Shown one piece after another: positions 47,693 through 60,629 of a stretch of 64,000 nt of DNA; the first letter of the stretch is position 1, and the number at the start of each line of letters is the position of its first letter. The stretch covers positions 5,084,001 through 5,148,000 of the forward strand of contig JANTQA010000032.1 in NCBI GenBank assembly GCA_027625915.1. Direction: 5' to 3'. This DNA comes from Anaeramoeba flamelloides. Lineage: Eukaryota; Metamonada; Anaeramoebidae. A program made the translations under genes and the position numbers. Below the pieces are notes generated by a model. The model saw only the letters and a program-made list of their open reading frames with translations, was not told the DNA's origin and made no database searches.

Positions 47693-47924
47693 TTTCATGA
47701 CCAAGACAAATTACAGGATTTAATCTTTACCATTATTTATAAAGAGAGACTCTTGATTCTTAAAATTAAAAAAAATATTAATTTGATTCCAATTTTGAAT
47801 CTTTGCCAATGATTTTTATTTTTATTTTTTAATTCAAGATTTAATAGGATAACCCGACAATAATTTTTTATTATTTTGTTTATTTATTTTCTTTAATTTT
47901 TGTTGCATTTTATTTATTTCTACT

Positions 47925-47955
47925 CAAATGGTGAATAGTGACTATTCGCCATTTG
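47925..47955. repeat. hairpin downstream of the imidazolonepropionase gene
   Basis: CAAATGGTGAATAGT and ACTATTCGCCATTTG pair with one mismatch around a single base. It lies 233 bp after the stop codon, in likely 3-prime UTR or just beyond. It could affect 3-prime processing; function is unknown. Confidence 0.7.
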
Positions 47956-48501
47956 GGAATAAATTTATTATTGTTTTTTTTTTTATGTTTAAATAATATC
48001 AAATTTTTGACAGATGTTTGCAAAAAATTCTGGTTTTAATTTATCAATTAATTCAAAGATTAAAAATATATCCGAGAGTTCTAAAAAATTTTCTGAAACC
48101 AAAGTAAAATATTTTTGGGTTCAAACAGTTATTTTCCCTCCTCAACTTCTTCTTTTGACAATAAGTTTTTTTTTGATTTTCTTTGTGTAAAATTTTAAAA
48201 ACTGTAAAAACAAATTAACATATTGAAAATTATATCTCAAATTTCATTTGAAAAAGCTTAATTAAATCTCGAATAAATATATTTTTAAATTAAATTTATG
48301 AAGATCTTTGGTTATTTTTTCAACAGACAAATTTTACAAAATAAACTAAATTTCAAAATAAATGGCACATGTTACATTTGAATTTTGAATGTTATTTGTA
48401 TTTGTATTGTTTTGAATTTTAAACCTTTACAATGAAAAGTTTGCAAATAAATCATTTTTTCTCTTTTTTATTTTTTCCACAATGTTTTGTTAAAATGGAA
48501 A

Positions 48502-48624
48502 ATGAAAATGAAAATTTGGAAAGAAGTAACAGATGAATTAATGAAAAAATTGATTTCAAATATGAAAAAGAGATTATATTTAGTTATTCAAATGGAAGAA
48601 GAGTCGATAAATAGGTTTTATTAA
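48502..48624 (+). pseudogene. relic of a Tc1/mariner-type transposase C terminus
   Basis: Forty codons reading KIWKEVTDELMKKLISNM then KKRLYLVIQMEEESINRFY and a stop. This resembles the final segment of Tc1-family transposases, where a Trp-containing helix leads into a LISSMPRRLQAVI-like block and a short tail ending in Tyr. Nothing upstream continues the match (no DDE or LNPIE block seen), so it is a short fragment. It is the only hint in the window of the enzyme class that could move the TA-flanked MITEs. The match is from memory of the family. Confidence 0.4.
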
Positions 48625-50496
48625 TTTTTTTAATTTTATTTTTTTTATGGAATACTTATTTCAAAATAAATAGCCTAATTGTTTTTAATTGCTTTTTTTT
48701 TTTACTTTATTTTATTTTTAGACAAAAAATAAATATTTCCTGAGTATAGATTAAATATTAAAATCAATAATTTTAATATTTAAAATAGATAACTTCAATT
48801 ATTAAAAATAGTTTTCTTTAAAATTTGATTTTATATTGGCCAATGATTTGGAAATAGAGTTTATTTAGGAATTTAAAAAAAATAAATTGTTTATTCACCC
48901 GGGAATAACAGGATTATTATTTTTCTGAAAGGGTATTAAACCTATCTCAAATTTTCACTTTCAAAATGATAAATTCGATTTTCTACATCAAAGGGAGAAA
49001 ATAATTCTCATCATTTTTGAAATAATCTTTCTTCTAAATTATAATTTTATCTTTCTAGTTCTGAATCAACTCAAATTGTTTATATATTATTTGTTAATAA
49101 ATTTGGATTTTTTTATTCGGGCAAATAAGAGGGGTCAATAACTCCTCCCTTAAATAATAAAAAGAAAAATTGGAATTTTTTTTTCAAAATTTATTTTCTA
49201 CCAATACAATATATATGGGTATGTATATCCAAGGAAACTTTTTTCAAGTCAAAGGGTCTCAGTTTTTAAATATAAATTGCGTATGCTTAAAGTGCCTGAA
49301 AGTTTATTAGTAGAAACAAATTATTTGAGAAATTTTCGAAATTAAAATCATTTCATCATATTTTTTTTTTCGACACTTGGTTCATTTGTGAATTTATTTT
49401 TTTTATTATCAAGATCGATAGGAACTCTGTAAAAACCTGTTCTTTTTGTTATTGATAAATTGAAAATAATTGTCGAGAATTTATTTTGATTTTTAACGTA
49501 ATTTTAATTGGATATCCAATAGAAGTTCAAAACGAACATTGTTGCTTTTCCCAATATGGTCCTAATAATTTGGAGTTTTTCTATTTTTCAAGAAAATTTA
49601 TTGATTTGTTAGTTTTATTTCAAGCAGAAATTAACTATCCTTTGAGATTTAGTATTATTCAATTTATTTCTTATTTATCCTTCAAAGGTTATTTATAAAA
49701 AAATATTTGATATTTGAAAAAAAACTTTGGTCACCTTTGGCAGAAAAAACTTTAATATTAATCAATTACCATTCATTCTCAATAGAAAAACTTTTTATAA
49801 CTGAATACAAATAAAATTTTTATTATTGTTTTTATTTTTTATTTTACTTTTTTCAACTTTTTGTTTTTTAATTTTTGAGTTCTGGATTTTTTTGGGTTTT
49901 TTTTTAATCTAGATGAGCACATATAATTATTTTTAATAATTATTGTTCAAAAAAATGAAAAAAATTAATTAAATTTTTCTATCTTTTTTGGTTTTGTTGG
50001 TTTTATTCACTGAGAATCACATTTTTTTAAACTTTTTTCTCTTGAATAACAGTATATGTTTTTTTTTAACACATCAATTATTTTTTATTATTAGCATTTG
50101 AATAAAGAAGAATAAAGAAATAGAATAATACAAATTGAAAGAAGAGTTGATATCCGTATTGTGTCAAACTAAAAAATAACAAATTTATTTATACAAAATT
50201 GAAAAACTCAAATTTTTTGGGGTATTAAGAAATACAATAAGGTTTATTTTGATCTTCAATTCACGATCAAAATAAAGTCCAATAGAAAATCAAAATTATT
50301 TTCTAAAATCATTTCCCCTGTTTAATTTATATCAGAATACAACCTTTAATCGTTTACAACACAAAATTTGAACCAAATGTAACTGAAAAAAAAAAAAAAA
50401 AATACAATTTGAACACAAAATTAGAACTGTATAAGGATTAATTATTATAAATAAATTTCTGAAAAAAAAAAAAAAAGTTATAATTATGGATTTTTT

Positions 50497-50543
50497 ATAC
50501 ATCTTAAATTTCATTCAGAATTTATACCTTAAAAGAGTTCCTG
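50497..50543. mobile_element. Palindromic MITE family 1, decayed right-end relic
   Basis: CTTAAATTTCATTCAGAATT followed by TATACCTTAAAAGAGTTCCTG follows the right arm of the family-1 consensus with many substitutions. The left half is not recognisable. Confidence 0.45.
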
Positions 50544-51560
50544 TATGTAATTTATTTTTACTTAATTGCTATACTGCTTGATATATATATATATAAATTA
50601 CAAAATACTTACTAATCAAAAAAAAAAAGTAAAAAAGAAAAACGAAAAATATTAAAAAATGATTGTTATTTTGGACTTTTAATATATATATTTTTTCTTA
50701 TAATATCAATACAAATCCTTTAAACACAAATGATTCACACTACTACCAACCGGGTATATTTAACGAGAAAATAGGTTTAACAAGTTGTTTTCATATTATT
50801 ATATGTTATTCTACCGAATCTAATAGTTTTATATACAATTATATTTACAGATAATCTAATACTCTATTTTAAATCTACCTTGGAATAAAAACAAAAATTC
50901 TTTGTAAAAATGGATTTATTTTTATTATTATTATTTGTGAATATCTTTTTACTTTAAGTATTATTCAAAATATTTATTCTTTAGTGGCTTAATTGCCGAA
51001 TTTTAAGTTTTTTTTTTTTTTGTTTTTTAGTTTAAATAATTATAATTGGTTATATTGGATATAGTTAATTATTAAAGTAATGACTTTATTATTATTATTA
51101 TTATTATTTGGAAAGTTTTTGTTTAAAGTGAGAACTTAATTTCTTAAACAGGGGAATAAAATTGTTAAAAAGTTCATAAATATTTAAAATGGTTATATAA
51201 AGATAATTTTTTTTTGAATGAAATTCACAAACAACAAAAATTATAAACAATTCAAAATGATTTTTTATTCCGAAATATTTTATCCTGATTTATAAAGACA
51301 AATCAAAGAATTTGAAGATTTTTTTCACGCATTAAGAAAAACAAAATTCTTAAATTGAAACTATTTGTATATTCTCTTGCAATTTTGTAAAAAAGTAACT
51401 TTGTTTACTCAAAAGTAATTTTCTACGATTTTTTTTAAAATTCTAATTTTCTTATTTTTATTTTATTTAAATTTTTGGATATTTTCTATTTAACTCAAAA
51501 TTGCAATTTTATTTAATCATTATAGTGACATACAACTACTTTTTGTACAAAAACAATTTA

Positions 51561-51779
51561 CTATTAATTTCAAAATAAATGATACAAAATTTTCATTCAG
51601 CTTTCCAAAAAAATCCCAACCCAATAATTAAAATAAATAATTCAGTTCCTGATTCTAAAAGGGAAATTAATAATTTAGGCTTCTTTTAAGAATTAAAAAA
51701 TTGAAATTTTCAATGATTTAAAAAATCTTTTTGGGATATCTGAATGAAAATTTTAATCCATTTATTTTGCAATTAACAG
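51561..51779. mobile_element. MITE family 2, copy E
   Basis: A 219-bp element flanked by TA (51559-51560 and 51780-51781), with arms CTATTAATTTCAAAATAAAT and ATTTATTTTGCAATTAACAG. The TTTTCATTCAGCTTTCC block is intact in the left arm. Confidence 0.75.
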
Positions 51780-52165
51780 TACTTTAATCTGTGGGTATAA
51801 GATCTTAGCGACATCACTAAATATAGTCTAATAATTTTTATGTGGTTGAGAGTATCAAATTCATTTATTACTAAATCATTTACAAAATGTATTTTTTTTT
51901 TTTTCAATAATTCTATTTTTATATTTTGTAACTTGAAAATTTAAATAAAATCAAAAAATCTGGTGTTATCTACCAGTAGATTTCAATATAATTTTGAAAA
52001 ATAATCTATTTTCCTTTTTGTTAATCATATATCCTTCTGAATTCAATATTAAATTTTTAATATTTATAAAATAATTAGTAATTAGCAAAATCAAATATTT
52101 TTTTAATTATTCAAGAATTAATAATAACATTCAAAAAATAAAGAATTTATTATTATTTTTATGAT

Positions 52166-52878
52166 TTACTGGATACCAACTACCATAGATTCGTCTAAAA
52201 TTAAATTATGTTATAATTGGGCATAAATCTTATTAGAGGTACATGGCCCAGATGTCTCAAAAAACTAATATAAATATTATTAGACCATAAATTATTACAT
52301 TTTAACTCAGGATCACAATTAAAAAAGTTTTGTTTGGAAAAAATTTTTTTTAATTCCTTTTTCAAATCTAAAAAAAGAAACACAAAATAAAGTATTCTGG
52401 TATTGAATAAATTAATATTTAGAAATTCCAAAAGTAACCATTTTTTCTATTTTATTAATTTCAATAAATAACTCAATTATCATCAACATAAAAGTACAAA
52501 GACTGATTAGTTTTGTTTGCTTTTGATAAGTCTACTTATAGCACCAATATATTTCCATGATTTGAGAAATAATTTGTTGAAAAAATTTATTGGTTAATTA
52601 TTTAATGTTCAATAAATTGAATGAATTTTTGTGACTTTAAAGTTTGGATATTGGTGGTTCATCTTCCAAATTTATGGTGAAAGGTAGATTTTTTTCGGAA
52701 TTTCTTTGTTATTTGTTTACGAATACAAGGATCTTTTTAATTGATGAGTCTAACAAATATTACTACTTTTTGATCGATTTTTTAGAGACATTTGAAACAA
52801 GCCAAACTAATGTGATTTTCGCCCAATAACAACATATTTTCATTTGAGACATCTCATTGGTAGTCGCTAATCCCTTAA
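52166..52878. mobile_element. long-TIR DNA element, family 4, copy 2
   Basis: Similar along its whole length to 20491-21258. Shared landmarks include ACCATAGATT, ATAAATTATTACATTTT, AATTCC..TTTTCAAATCTAAAAA, ATCATCAACATAAAA, GATTTTTTAGAGACATTTG and CCCAATAACAACATA. The right end CTAATCCCTTAA is better preserved than in copy 1. The left end (TTACTGGATACCAAC) has lost the TTAA. Confidence 0.7.
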
Positions 52879-53310
52879 AACTTATATTACATTTTGAGAA
52901 TCTGAAAAACTCAATTATTTTTATTTGAAGGAAGAACTTTAATTGCTGTTGATTCAAAAAGAAAATTCCCAAAAGTAAAAAACAAATTTTTGTAATTGTT
53001 GTCAAGACTCGACTAGAATTCGATTTTACAAACCACACCAATTATTACTAATCTCAATTTTGAAATTAATTTATCATTTTTTGTTATTTAGATTTTTTTT
53101 TTGTGTTTCCTTTTGCTTATTTTCTGAGACAAAAATTAGCTTTCTCAAAAAAAGGAACCACAAAACAATCAATTTTTACAAAACGAGAATACAAAAAAGA
53201 AATACGCAGAAACAAAACTCTGAGAAGAATTTTTGTTCACTTGTTTTTTTTTAAACCGTCACCCAATCTTCTTTGGAAGTATACTTTTTCAAAAAAATTT
53301 ACTGGTTGTC

Positions 53311-56300
53311 ATGAGTTATCGACCAAAAAGTTCTTTTGTGAATAGTTCCAGACAAACCAACACACAGAATCTTCATCACCACAAACATATTTTTCGAAAG
53401 AACGCTGGTGTTTCTGATCAAAACAGATATAACCGACACTCCTTACCTACAAAAGATCTTTCTCGCAATAATGGGTACACCCAACTTTTGAAAAAACAAA
53501 ACCTAAACCCAAACAAAGGTAATTTCAATTCTCATTTTTATTTTTTAAAGCATTCAAACCTCGAATTTTTTGTCAAATAAAACTTTTAATGAAAACAAAT
53601 CTTCAAACACCAACTTCGTCCCAACACGAATTATCCTTTTTAAAAAATACCACAGGCATACCACATTTTTCACCAAATTTTAATCAAAACATTTTTCTAT
53701 CAGAGTCAAGAGAAGAAGTTCCCATTGAAATTGAAATAACGAATTTCAACAACAAGACTAAAAAATTCATCAATTCTGAAAAGAAGTTTCGTTCACAACA
53801 AATCCAAAAACCAATCCCAAATGTAACAAAACTCAAAAATAATTCAGATTCAAACCTAAAAAGAAATGCCAGGAAAATGGATCGCATTAAAATATTACAG
53901 AAAAGAGACAGAACAAAGAGAAGGTCTAGTGAAAGGGATTATCATTATAATGAAGAAATAAACAAAGTAAAAGAAAGAAATAACGAAAGAGAAAGATCAA
54001 GAGAAAATGAAAATGAAAATGAAATTTATAGGGAAAGAGAAAAACAAAAGGATCGAAATATAAATACAAACCAAACAAGAGGAAAAAAAAGAGAGAAAGG
54101 GAATAGAGAAAGAGAGAGAAAGAAACAAAAAGATAGATCAAGGTCAAGGTCAAGGTCAAGAACAAGATCAAGAGGAAGAGGAAGAGAAAATGAAAAAAAC
54201 AGATCGAGAGAAGGAGAAAGAGATAGAGATAGAGGCAGAGAAAGAGACAGAGATAGAGGAAGGGAAAATGAAAATTACAGGGGAAGAGGGAGAGGAAGGG
54301 AAAGGGAAAGGGATAGATACAGACATAGAAAAAGAGATAGAGAGAAAAATAAATCTTGGAAAGATAATACCACAAATTTCAATTCAAAAATTCTTAATAA
54401 TTCATATCCATATTCTAAAAATGATAAAAATATTAATAATATTGAAAAAAATGAAAATTATAAAAAACAAGCAGGGGCAGGGGGGAATAATAAATACCCA
54501 CAAATTACGAATCACAGAAGTCAATATTTAAACAAAAATTATAATTCAAATTTAATGATTAAAAATAACAATAATAATCTTCCAAACTACAACTCACAGA
54601 AAAACAATTATCCAATAAAAAGTTCAACACAAAAAGAAAGATATTTTAATAGAAAATATCCTCAAATCAATCCTCAAAATCAAAGAATTTATCAAAATCA
54701 AAGAATTTATCAAAATCAAAATCAAAATCAAAATTATCAAGATCAAAAATTAAGAAATGATATAAAATTTCCAACAAACAATTTAAAATATAATACTTTA
54801 AAAAATGGAAATTCAAATCCACAGTTTTACAATAAAAGAGATAATTTCAAATCAAATGCCCCTCACAATTACACAGAAACGCATCAAAATGGATTAATGA
54901 ATTTAAAACCCAAAAACATTTATCGAAATTCTAATTATGAAAAAATTAATAACAATCAAAATCATCAATCAAATGTAGATTTTTATAATAATAAATATAA
55001 TCGATTTGAAAAAAAACCAATAAATTCAAATCCAAATCTAAATAAAAGAAATATATCAAATAACGAAACTAATCAAAATTTTCATCAACAAATAAATAGT
55101 TTACACAAAAGAAATCAAAATCAAAATCAAAAAATAAAAACAATTGGAAATGGAATTATTAATAACACTAATAGTAATGTTGAATCTACTAGAAGTATTG
55201 GGAAAGAAATGGCGATTGAAAATAGTTATGATTTTAAATATAACAATTTTCCAAATGAAAAAGTATATTCACAAAAAAATTTACCATTTAATTCCATAAA
55301 AAAATCACCAATTAATCCAACAATAAACGAGCAGCCTTTTAACAATTCAAAGAATTTGTTCCAACTTCCATTTGAAATTCGTCAACCCAAATTTAATTTT
55401 TCTTTAAATAACAACATAAATACAAATTTCCAGAAGCAACAGGTAAAGGAAGAAAACAAATTAAAACACAAACAAAATAGTGATCTAAACTATAATAGTA
55501 ATAGTAGTAGTAGTAGTAACTCCAAAGAAAAATCACACAGAAAACAATATGCTCCGTGTAGATTGAAAATAATTGGACTTCCAGAAAGTATTAAAAAGGA
55601 ATTTCTTCTTTCATATTTAAAACTTACACCAATACGGATTTATTATCGGACAAATGGTTCCTATTGGATTGTATGTTATCAAGATAACGCAACAAGAGAT
55701 CTTTCAATCAAATTAATGAATAATACTTGGATTTTAAATCATCAAATAAAAGCACAACCAATTTCAGTTGATGGATTTGAGATATCGGAAGAATTAAAAT
55801 TAAAATCTAATATTGAAAAATTAATACTTGAAAAACTGCAATTACAATCACAAAAAAACTGGGTTCAATTTCAAAATGTGCAAGAACAAATCGAAAAACA
55901 AAAACAAAAACAAAAAGAATTACAACTTTTAAAGGAAAAAGAAATTTTAAAGGAAAGAGAAATGAAAAAGGAAAGAGAAATGAAAAGGGAAAAAGAATTA
56001 CAACTTTTAAAGGAAAAAGAAATGGAAAAGGAAAGAGAAATGAAAAAGGAAAGAGAAATGGAAAAACAAAAAGAATTACAACTTTTAAAGGAAAAAGAAA
56101 GACAAAAACGGAAAGATGAAAAGAAAACAGAAAAAAAAAAAGAAAAAGAAATTACCAAGAAAAATAAAGATAAAAATAAAGCGAAAAAAAAGAAAATTAA
56201 TGAGAAAATGGAAAATAATAATGAAACTTTAATAAAAATAAAACAGAAAGAAATTGAAATAAAACCAAGCACCAAACCCACCTCTGATATTAAAAATAAA

Positions 56301-58316
56301 ACAGAACCCAAACTAGAATCAGAGAAAGAATCAGAAGTAGAATCAGAAGAGGATGAAGGGGAAGAGAAAAAATCAGAAGAAGAAGAATCAGGAGTTGATT
56401 CACAAAAAAAGGATAATAATTTATTAAATCATTCTATTTTGGATAAAAAACAATACAAATATAATAAAAAAGTAAATGAGAAAGAAAAATCAAAAAGAAA
56501 AAGAAAACGTTATGAAAATAATAATTCAAATACAAAAGATGTATCAAGTAAAAAACAGAAAAAAAAATCAAGAAAAAATTTGGATCACAACAGAAAAAAT
56601 AATCATTCAAATAAATCTAGTTTTGGAAAAACAGAAAAGCATCAAAAGAAAAGAGAAAAGCGACACCATAAAGATAGAGGGGATGGAAAGGGAAATGAAA
56701 AGGGGTGGGATAGAGGAAAAGGAAGAGAAAGGCATCGAGAGATTCATAAACACAAATATAGAGAAAAAGACAGAAATAGAAATAGAGAGAAAGATCGAAA
56801 TAAACATAGCTACAAATACCGGCATAAACATAGAAATCGAAATAAAAAGAAAATTAGAGACAGAGAATATTATAATAAAAAAAACCATTCAAGGAAAAAA
56901 ACAAGAAGAAATTTAACTCATTCTGGCAAACATCACCAAAAGAATTCATCATATTCGTCATATTCGTCATATTCAACATATTCTTCATATTCGAATAGTG
57001 ATAATTATCTGAATGGATCAAAGAAATCATCAAATTCTTTGGAAAATTCAGAACATATTAAGAACTCAAAGCATCCGAAAAAAACAAAATATTCAGCCTT
57101 GGAATCATTCAAAAAAACAAAAAATTTCAAAGATATAAAATCGAAAAAATCAGAAAAATTGAAAAAAGAAAATGATCACAAAACTCGTCACAATCGCCAC
57201 AATCGCCACAATCGACATCATAACAAATCTAAACAAAATTTAAAAAAAATTAAAAAAACAAAGAATCACAAAAATAATGTGCAAAAGGAATTATTTAAAC
57301 AAAATCCAAATAAGATTAATAATAATAATATTAATATTAACAGTCAACTTGGAGAAGATAATGAATTGTATTATGAAAACAAGTACGGATATGGCTATGG
57401 TTACGACTATGAATTGGATGAATTTGAGGATGAATTTGAAGAGGAAACCGAAGAGGAAACCTTTAATATTAAAGATTTTGAAATTCCAAAATTCCCAGAA
57501 GAAATCGAACTGGAAAATGAATTTGAAAAGCTTGAAAGCTCATTACCCGATCAAGATCAATTTTATATCAATAATTGCGGAAATATACGCCTTTCAGAAT
57601 CAATGGTTTTCCAAGATCGTAACAATTGGAGAAAGACAATAAAAAAAACAGAAACAATAAACATGGAAAACTCAAATATCGATATGGGGAATAACATCAT
57701 TGGCCACCATAGCGGCGGCGGCGGTGGTGTTGGAAGCGGAAGCTCAACATCTCTAAATAATAACAATATGCTTTCCCAAAACACAAACTCTGGTCGATCG
57801 ATTCGAGCACAATTTCGAACCAAAAGAAACACATTTTCAATTCCAGATTCTCAGCTACTTGAGTTTAATCAATTCCAATCCAGAGAAAAAAATTTGTCTT
57901 TTTTCAAATCAAAAATTCATAATTGGGGGCTGTTCGCACAAGAAGAAATCAACAAGGGCGAAATGGTTATTGAATATATTGGCGATTTAATTAGGCATCA
58001 ACTTTGCGAATCTAGAGAGCTCTTATATAAAGACATCGGTATCGGCGATTCATACATGTTTTCAATAGATGAAGAAACAGTGATCGATTCGACCATGAGT
58101 GGCAACGACGCAAGGTACATTAACCATTCCTGCGATCCCAATTGCGAAGCTAAAGTGATCTTTCTTCAAGATAAAAAAAAAATCGCCTTTTATGCAATAA
58201 AGGATATACAAATTGGAGACGAAATTTGCTTCGATTATCAATTTACAGAAGAAGGCGATAGCGAAAAAATAGTTTGTGGGTGCGGTTCGTCGAATTGTAG
58301 AGGTTTTTTAAATTAA
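53311..58316 (+). CDS. SET1/COMPASS-type histone H3K4 methyltransferase
   Basis: Exon 1 (53311-53518) and exon 2 (53551-58316) join in phase 1 across a 32-bp intron, giving 1657 residues. The C-terminal catalytic unit matches SET1: an n-SET-like RSIRAQFRTKR, then FFKSKIHNWGLFAQEEI (about 1522), EYIGDLIR, the cofactor/lysine-channel motif ARYINHSCDPNCEAK (about 1595), GDEICFDYQF, and a post-SET CGCGSSNCRGFLN whose Cys pattern (CxCx4C) binds zinc. A degenerate RRM-like segment (CRLKIIGLP ... HQIKAQPISVDGFE, about 736-815) corresponds to the N-terminal RRM of SET1. The long remainder is low complexity: RE/RD/RS repeats (about 187-340), N/Q-rich stretches, K/E coiled coil, H/R-rich repeats and an SSYSSYS tract. 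It is expected to add methyl groups to histone H3 lysine 4 in a COMPASS-like complex; partners are not in the window. Confidence 0.92.
53519..53550 (+). other. 32-bp intron in the SET1-like gene
   Basis: GTAATTTC at the donor and TTTTTTAAAG at the acceptor. Removing it joins two stop-free frames in phase 1. Left in, the exon-1 frame ends at 53580. The pyrimidine-rich 3-prime end supports real splicing. Confidence 0.8.
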
Positions 58317-59557
58317 TTATTTATTTATTTTTTCATTTTTTTTTTCTTTGTTTCTTGTTTTTTACTATATTCATTCGGATTTTTTTAATTACTTTTTATA
58401 TTTCAAAAAAAATAATAATTTTTTTAGAATAAATTGAATTTAATATTTCTTTACAAAATTTTAATTATTATGAAAAGTTTTAAGATTAAAAAACAATTGA
58501 TATTATTTTTTTTTTTTTGTATGTATGTAATAAGTAAATTTTGAAATTTCTATTGTGTTCACCTCTATTGTTCTTTATTTTAAGGTTTAAAACACAACCA
58601 ATAAAGAATAACGTTTTTTTTTTTTGTCTATTAATTATATTTTTGAGATCGAAGTACAAATTTCCAGCTAGGTTTTTTTTTAAAAGATTAATCATTCAAT
58701 ACATATATGAATTATCTGAGACAATTATGAAAATTTATAATAAACTATTTTGATAGCAATTCTTTGAACTATTTATTTAAGAATTATATAATAAGTTTAT
58801 CTCTATAGAAAAATATTAATTTCTAAGAAAACTTTTATTAATTGAAGTTCATAATTGTTTTTTTTATCTTTCAATTATATTCTCCTTGTGGTAAAAAAAA
58901 TTATAATAATTTTTGTTATTTAATATATTTGTGATAATGTAGAATTTTATAAAGATTTATTCATTCTTTAAATATATATATATATATATCACAATTTTTA
59001 ATAATAAAATTTTTAATTAATTGTAAAAATCTTAAATTATTAGAAAACCGTGTTTTATTTACAAGAATAAATTTTTATAATTATATATGTTTTTAAAGAT
59101 AGATTAACAGATTAAATTTAAAAAATAAATCAAATAAAGTTAAATTTTTAAAAAAAAAGATTAATCATTCAATAAATTTAAAAAAAAAAATCCAAGATAA
59201 TAAGGAATATTTATAATAATCTGTTTTAATAGAAATTCGACTCTCTATATATTAAAAAATAAAAGAAAAAATAGAATTTATATAAAAATTTGAAATATTT
59301 TAATTCTAAATAAATTTAGTATTATTTATAATCATATGTTAATTTTGTTGAATCACCTCACCTCAATAAAAAAAAAAAAAGCGAAATATTTTAAAATAAT
59401 CCACATTCAAAAAAGTAAATATGGAAATGTTTAAAAAATAGAGTTGATTAAATTTTGGAGATAAATAAAGAGATCCATTCATTTAATAATAAAATTTTAA
59501 AGAGTAAATTTAATTTACGAGTATCTAAATAGAATAATAATAATTTGAATCAAAAAA

Positions 59558-59634
59558 TCGTTTGGTAAATACTAATCTTTCATTTTTTGAAAAAAAGACA
59601 TTTTTAATACAAAGTATTGGTATTTACCAAACGA
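59558..59634. repeat. 77-bp hairpin with 19-bp arms
   Basis: TCGTTTGGTAAATACTAAT at the left pairs with ATTGGTATTTACCAAACGA at the right with one mismatch. The loop has further weak pairing (TTTTTTT with AAAAAAA). A tiny fold-back element or structured RNA is possible. Confidence 0.7.
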
Positions 59635-60435
59635 ATTTATTTTTAAAATTCCTTTGAGCTCAAAAAAAAAACACGGGTTTAGTTTATTGTTTACGAATTT
59701 TACGCAATTCCATTGAACTCTGTATTTATCTCTAAACATATAAAAACTCAATTTTTTATAAGATTCCATCTTCAAATTTGTGTTAGTACATATTACAAAC
59801 AGGTTATTATTCTAATTTCATGAAAAAAACATAATAAAAAGAAGTCATTTTTAAAAAACGATTTTATATTATTGTGCTATGTTTTTTTTTAAAAAAAAAA
59901 AGTAATTATATTTAAAAAATAAAAGATGTTATTTATGTTAGTTTTTATTTGATTGTAAAAATAATTATATCCCTTTTTCCAATTTCTGTTTCTTCACGAA
60001 AAGACTACCTTTATTTATTTGAATACAATTAAAATATAAATAGAAATGTAAAACCTATAAGTTAATTTCTTTTCTCTATGGAATAGAGTAAAAGGATTGC
60101 AGTTAATAAAAAAAAATAAAAAAAAATTATCAAAAATTAAAAAAATTGATTCCAAGCAACATCAATATTCATTTAGATTAAACAAATTAAAAGTCTCCAA
60201 ACGGTTTTAAATTTATTCTGTTTTTATTCGACCTCTTTTTTTTCCTCTCTGACTTTTTTTATTCACTCGTTATGTTTTTCTCATTTTTTTTCTTTTATTT
60301 TATGATTACGAAATTAAATTCTGGACACTTCTGAATTTGAAGTAACAATTTTAATCACTTCAAAATTCTCTCTTCAATGTATTAATCATTTACAAACATT
60401 TAACCCATAACAATAAATAAATTCCAAAATAAGTT

Positions 60436-60629
60436 CAGTCATTTTCACTTTTAAGACACAGCCTTTCAACGGAATTTAAGGCACAAGAAAATCTCAAATT
60501 AAGGTACAAAATTTGTATTTTTTTTTTTACAATTGATTTTTTAGAATCTGGATTTTTTGCCTTAATTTGAGATTTTGATTGTACCTTAAATGTCGTTGAA
60601 AGTTTGTGTCTTAAAAGTGAAACTGGCTG
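60436..60629. mobile_element. Palindromic MITE family 1, copy 7 (reverse orientation)
   Basis: A 194-bp fold-back element, tips CAGTCATTTTCAC and GTGAAACTGGCTG, followed by TA (60630-60631). The centre (TTTACAATTGATTTTTTAGA) is in reverse orientation. The left flank is TT instead of TA. Confidence 0.8.

Larger units (their letters stand above)
47693..53310. other. intergenic region with transposon relics
   Basis: Contains a hairpin (47925-47955), a transposase C-terminal relic (48502-48624), a relic of a family-1 MITE (50497-50543), a family-2 MITE (51561-51779) and a second long-TIR element (52166-52878). Nothing else was recognised. The SET1-like gene promoter should lie in 52880-53310. 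Confidence 0.5.

Noticed and set aside
54190-56916. Shadow frames inside the SET1-like gene on both strands
   Set aside because: They arise from purine-rich repeats (GAA/AGA) that stay open in several frames; only the frame leading to the SET domain is supported.
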